Positions 54,301 to 60,300 of a stretch of DNA of 64,000 nucleotides are shown here, in pieces. The stretch's first letter is position 1. Every line of letters starts with the position of its first letter. Source of the DNA: Apus apus (Eukaryota > Chordata > Aves > Apodiformes > Apodidae). Position numbers and translations under genes: made by a program. The stretch spans positions 7,095,659 through 7,159,658 of the forward strand of contig NC_067283.1 of assembly GCF_020740795.1 (NCBI RefSeq). Reading direction: 5' to 3'. The notes under the pieces were generated by a model, which saw only the letters and a program-made list of their open reading frames with translations, made no database searches and was not told the DNA's origin.

Positions 54301-57300
54301 TCATGAAGTAGTTCTACAAATGCAAGCAAGGACAGCATTTAGCTATTAGTCTTTAACACTGCCTGGATACTGTAGTAAAGATCTGGTCTCTGACACATTG
54401 TACAAATACAGAGCAAGAGACCAATTTAGCTCTAGAACAGTCATGAACTCAATTAACAGTCAGGAGAGAACAACTGGAGACATCAGACTATTCAAACTGA
54501 GATGGTATCAGCCAGTTGCCTCCTTCTACTGACTTTCCAGGGAACAGGCTCTAAACTAAGTATATTCTACATCTCACCTTCATGATACCTCAATATTTTC
54601 TACATTACATAATGTGAACAAATCCAGATGGATGAAATAACTTAAGTCTAATCACACATAGCAAGCAAGAGAACAAGGCCCTTAAGCAAAGTCTGACTTC
54701 TTGTTAGGTGTCCAATCTACCAAGTACTACAATGTCAGAGGCATTAAAATGGCTTTGCTATGAGAACAGAGACCAGAGGATTGTTCTTCTGCCCTGGAAA
54801 AGCCAGTAACTGATGGGGTAATATGATGCACATCTAGAAAACATGTACGTATTAGAAATTAACAGGAAATTATATTTCTAGAAATAATTTTTCATCACAG
54901 AAAACACAAGGGTAGCTTACGAAGCTCTCAGACACCTAGTTTAAAATGAAAAGGAATTATTTCTTCATGCAACAGTAGTGTATTATTGAACTCACTAACA
55001 CAGGATTTTCCAGAGCAAAAAGAGATAGATAAAAGTATCAGACACTTTTGTGGAATGTGGAATTCTGCTGAAAATTAAAACTGATGGTCCAGAAGACACC
55101 TGTGAATCAGGACAATCTTGGCAGGAAGGTGTATAAGAAAGAGATTGCTCTAAATGTACATCATTTCATACACTTCTTTCTTCTACTGGTCAAAGATAGG
55201 CTGAACACAGCTTTGACACAACAGAGCATTCCTCATAATCCTCACTATGTATCTCCCACAATAGCCTGCAATTCATTGTTCAGTTTCTCCATAAATCATT
55301 GGCTCTGCTGAAATTATTAGTATGCAGGAATCAGTATTTTCAGTTTAATTAATAAAACTACCATGACAAACACAAACAATTTTCTCTCTGTAGCACATCT
55401 CTGGAACATTGTGTGTTGATAAGTTTATTTTTATCGCATGAAAAGAAAATTAAAATCAAGTTTCTGCACTTACCTTCATCTCTGCCAGGCAACTGCTCAG
55501 AAACAGATCCAGACGAATCTTTCCTGGAGAGAGATCTTTTAGTCTTCCCCTGCCCTGTACGACTTCTCTGACGTACCATAAATCCACCAATACCTAAGCA
55601 GGAAGCAAAAATTCAAATTTATTTATTAAAACTATGTTTCAGAGTAAGAAGCAGAGCCAAAATTGTTCTGCAGGTAAAGGGAACTACTGCATCTGTAGAG
55701 GTCTAAGAAGGAAGCTGAGATACCTGAGAAGTTTTTATTCAGAGTTTAACGAAACACTTCAGAATGTTAACGTCTGGGTGGGTATGTACCAAAAGGGATC
55801 AGAATTTTTGGACTGTAAAACATCCACAATAAGGTTAAATTATGAAACTTGGCAACTTTCAGATGTTGGTCTTCCCCTCCCCTTGACAAGCTGAAGAACT
55901 GCTAGAATTAGAAGTCAATCTTCCAAATGAAACCTACTGAAGAACCTTAAAGGATCATTAAAAACCAATTTACTCTAGAGAGCCCATCACTGTGCCTGAC
56001 GGTACTAGAGAATGTATCACAAGATAAAAAGCTAATTAATCCACATGGTACTGCCTGAAACTTCAGAATCCTTCACTAGAGATTGACTGCAGTGCTCCTC
56101 ACCCTTTGCAGTTGGTGTGTACATATGTACATGCATGAGACTCAGGTTTGTTTCCTTTTTCAGCGAACTTGTTGGCTGCAGAAAACAAACAGATGGCTGC
56201 TCGACTCATGATTCAATACCACTATGAGCAAATGAAACACTCTTCTCTTGAGGTCCCAGCAGCAGCAATAACCCCCTTACTGATGTACATAACTCACAGA
56301 GAAAAAGCAAACCTGTAAAGTGATATGGGTTTGTACCACCATCTCCACAGGGTGAGCCCAAGATGGAAGGTTATGTACACATGGGTAAAACCTGCTGAGA
56401 CAGGGCTCTTCCTCAGCAGTGTGGGAAACAACGTGGGGAGGGTAAAAAGTGGTGGAGATCTGCTTAGCTACTGAGAGAGAAGCAAGAGAAACCAGACCAT
56501 ACTGTAACTCCTGCTTCCCTTCCTTCCTTCTCTGTATTCCTTTCCTTCACCTCCCCAATAATTCTGCTGCCTCTGTTCTCTTCCCCTGCTATCTTCATAA
56601 TCAGAGGATATGACCTGTTACAGCAAGCAGGAGGTGTGTGAACAGCAAGAACAGTATCTGTGACTCCGAAGACTACAATCAACTTCTTAGCCACAGTATC
56701 AAGAGGCTGCATAATGAAGCACAAACCCAACACACAACGCAGTTCTCAGACATACCAAGGTGTGGGATGCAGAGGCTCTTCAAAAAGCCAGGCAGTGCCT
56801 AAGCATAGCTTATTATCTTGGGTTCAGTTTTAGCCCTAATGAATCAGTGCTTCTTCCTACAGGGCCACTTAAGTGCCTCTAGCTTCTTCTGCCTGGAGAC
56901 AGCTCAAGTGTTTGTGCATCCAGGACACACAGCTAATCCACAGTCATGGTAATTAAGAGGCAACCATACTAATAAATTAATAAATTAAAACAAATTAATT
57001 CATGCAACATGAAAATTTATTACAATTCACTGTGAGAAGTAACTTGCAAATATTTAGTAAATCAAGAATTTCAGAAAGTAAGTTACCTAGCAAAAGGTTC
57101 TATGAAGTTCAGATATTGCCAGATATACATGCATACACATACAAAAACCCTGCCCTTCACCAATTATATAGATACAGTGCATTTTAAGAATGAATACAAG
57201 ACACAGATTTCAACTGGTAACCAGTAATTGTCAGCATACTAAGAACAGGCACCCTGCTGAACAGCAACCTTTGGAAATGCATTCTGATAAAAGGACTAAA

Positions 57301-60300
57301 AATTATTTCAAACAGAACAGAGAAAAAAAATCTAAGATCACCAATTAGCAGGAGAATACTTCAGAACTCCATGCTATCTTCTAATATTTTCTTGAAGCAC
57401 TAAAACAAACAAGAGACACACAATTGTGTAAATTATTATATCCTACCAGGTCTATATGGTTTTCGCTTCCTTTTTTTAATCCCATCAGCTCCTTCTGCCA
57501 CTTTGGTATCATCATCCACAGCCTCCCGTTCTGGGCTGGAATCTGATTTTCCATCACAATCCATAAGGTCACCTTCTGCAGGAAACAGGCAATGGTAACT
57601 TTTAACTGGAAAAGGGAAATAAAGTATTTTTCCAAAATGTCTACATCGGACTCATTTCTGAGAAACTGGTGAAGAATGACAGATTTTTCAAAAGGGTGAC
57701 AGACACACTCTCTGAACACTTTTGGGAAACCTACCCTATCTACAGACAAAGACCCAGTGTACACATGTTTTCTAAAAGATGATGGCTACACAAAACCAGA
57801 GAATAAATGCTATTTTATTCTGAGTGAATCTGAGAAAAAAAAATTGACACCCCTTTCAGAAGCCTGTGCTACAGCATTTTTTAAGTGTCTGAGCAATTTT
57901 CAGTCAAACATCATGGATGATGGATACCATCTAACATGCAAGATAGATTACATTTTGTTTACTGTCTTGAGTTTTGCTTGGTAGTGCTTTTTTTTATTGA
58001 GAGGACTGAAAAACTGCAGCCTGCACTTGAAAGGTAATGTAATGTCACTCAGTTTGGAGGGTTCTTGACTTGAAGCTGTGCGACTGACTGAAAGCAGACT
58101 GATCTATGCAGAGGAGTTTGACTTATATAGTAGAAAATTCAGCTCATCAGAATTACTCAGCCTTGAAGATGAAGACTGTAATTTTGAGTTTGTATTTATA
58201 TTCTGTAGGAAAGCAGGGTAGAAACAGATGTAAAGTATGATGGCATTAAAAAACCTTTGGTGTTGAAGAAAGAGTGAATTAATTCTGTTTCAGATATCCC
58301 CAAAATGTCAGTATAATAAAGAAATTAGATGTTCATTTTGTTGTAAAGCTTTTGAAACATGTTAAATATACTCTCGCCTCTGAAAAGATACTGGATTTCT
58401 GATTCTCTGCTTTGGATTTAGGTGTACAATTTCATATGGTCTAAAACCACATGCAGCTGTAAGAGGGAGAAATACTGTTGGAACAGACACTGCTGGACTC
58501 TTTCATACCACTTCTGCTGTGGTAGAACTACAACCCTTGCTCTTCCACAGGCTGGGTCACAGACCAGCCTTTCCCATCGATGAAGACTTTTCTGAGTTCT
58601 ACCAACAAAGCTGGTGGCTTGGCAGAAACTGTCCCCAGTGACCACCACAGCCAGTTTCCTCCTCCCCTTCAGAGCATGAATGATAGCAATGTGTCCACTT
58701 CCGACAGGAGAGAACTTGCTTGAGCGCCAAGGTGTCCTGCTACACAGAGCAGCATGCCAAATGCCAAACCCACAGTGGTCTTTCCCATTTACCTACAAAA
58801 TAGAGCTCTACAAATAGCAGCAGAAGAGCCACATTAAGCCTACCCAAGCTGAAGCTCCCAGAGCAAGCTGAACTTTCAAGTGGACTCTAAAATGTGGAAC
58901 ATCTGATGAAATGCCAAACCTGATGAAAACCTACAGATGAGATGGTAACAAAATTACCATGAGCTCCGTTCTCTCAGATACAGTTTCTTTTCCATCTGGA
59001 ACTTTGGAGTGAAAGCAAGGGTTATTCCTGTTTGCCTGGAATTACTACACTATGTTGCTCCAACCAAAGCTGTGGCACAGCTCTCTTCATCCTGATGCCC
59101 ATACAAAAATTTCAGACGTGCAGAGAACAGGCACTGATCCATCTACTGAGAACATGTAGAGCTTCCAGGAAATCCAGCCAATCCACCATGTACATGCTGT
59201 GCTGTTACTGTCACATATATGAATGTGCTCTTAACTCTCAAAAAGGCAACAAAAGGTGATGAGAACTGAAACTAAATTCTGTGGAAGCTTTGGCTCTCCC
59301 TTTCATGCTCTGCTATTACATTAATATATCTTGTTATCTAGTTGATAAGGGATACCTATCAAAGCCAGCAATCAGATAATGAAGTTAGACAAAGTTGCGT
59401 AGAAGACAGGCACATTTGTAAAAGTAAAGATAATTTACCACTGAAAAAGAACATGCTAAGTGGTTACGTTTCTATCTTGATGCCTTCAAACCAAAATCAG
59501 AAGGACTTCTGTCAACCCACCTGATGGACTATATGAAAGTACGAGGTGAAATTTAACAGTCAGTGTAATGCTTGGACAATGTACCAAACCTTAACTAGTT
59601 AACTGTTGGAAAGGCTATAGACAAATAAAGGGAAGTTATTATTAAAAAAATACACTTCTAGTCAACAGCAGTCAGTCAAGAACATGCTAATCAAACAATG
59701 ACAATAATGCTCCTATCAACAAGCTAACAAAGAAACTGCACTGATGGTTAAAATACACAGTTATCTCAAGTACACTCTGTATCTAAAAAAAGCTTCTTAT
59801 GACATTTCATCTGATTAACCATGAGGCAATGTTGCATGAACAGCAAGCACTTTAGATTGGGGTGAGGTGGGGTGCCTGTATTCCTCTGTGACAGACACCT
59901 GGACAACTAATGTAGTGAGTTTCACACCTGCTATTCAAGTAAGCCTTTCCCCAGGCTAAGGTTCAACACCTATTCTACCAACACAGTTATCAGGACGCAC
60001 AGCAGGACTATGGCAAGGAGGACAGGAGAATGGTATTGCATCACGCTGGCTGCTGCTCCTAGAGTTGAAGAGTGGGGATTTGAAGAGTGGGCTTGGCTGC
60101 TCCTATGTAATTTTCCCACTTTCATCTCTCACTTTTAGTCTCTTCTGGCTGGGGCTGCCTGCTCAGCTGCGAGGGAAGCAGATGAGACAAGGACCGGTGG
60201 CGCCGGGGTGCATGGATCTTCACTCCATGGCGAGACTTGTGGTGGAAGGAGCTCTCTCAGGGGCTTCTACCACAGCCTAACATTTCATTCCCATACACAC

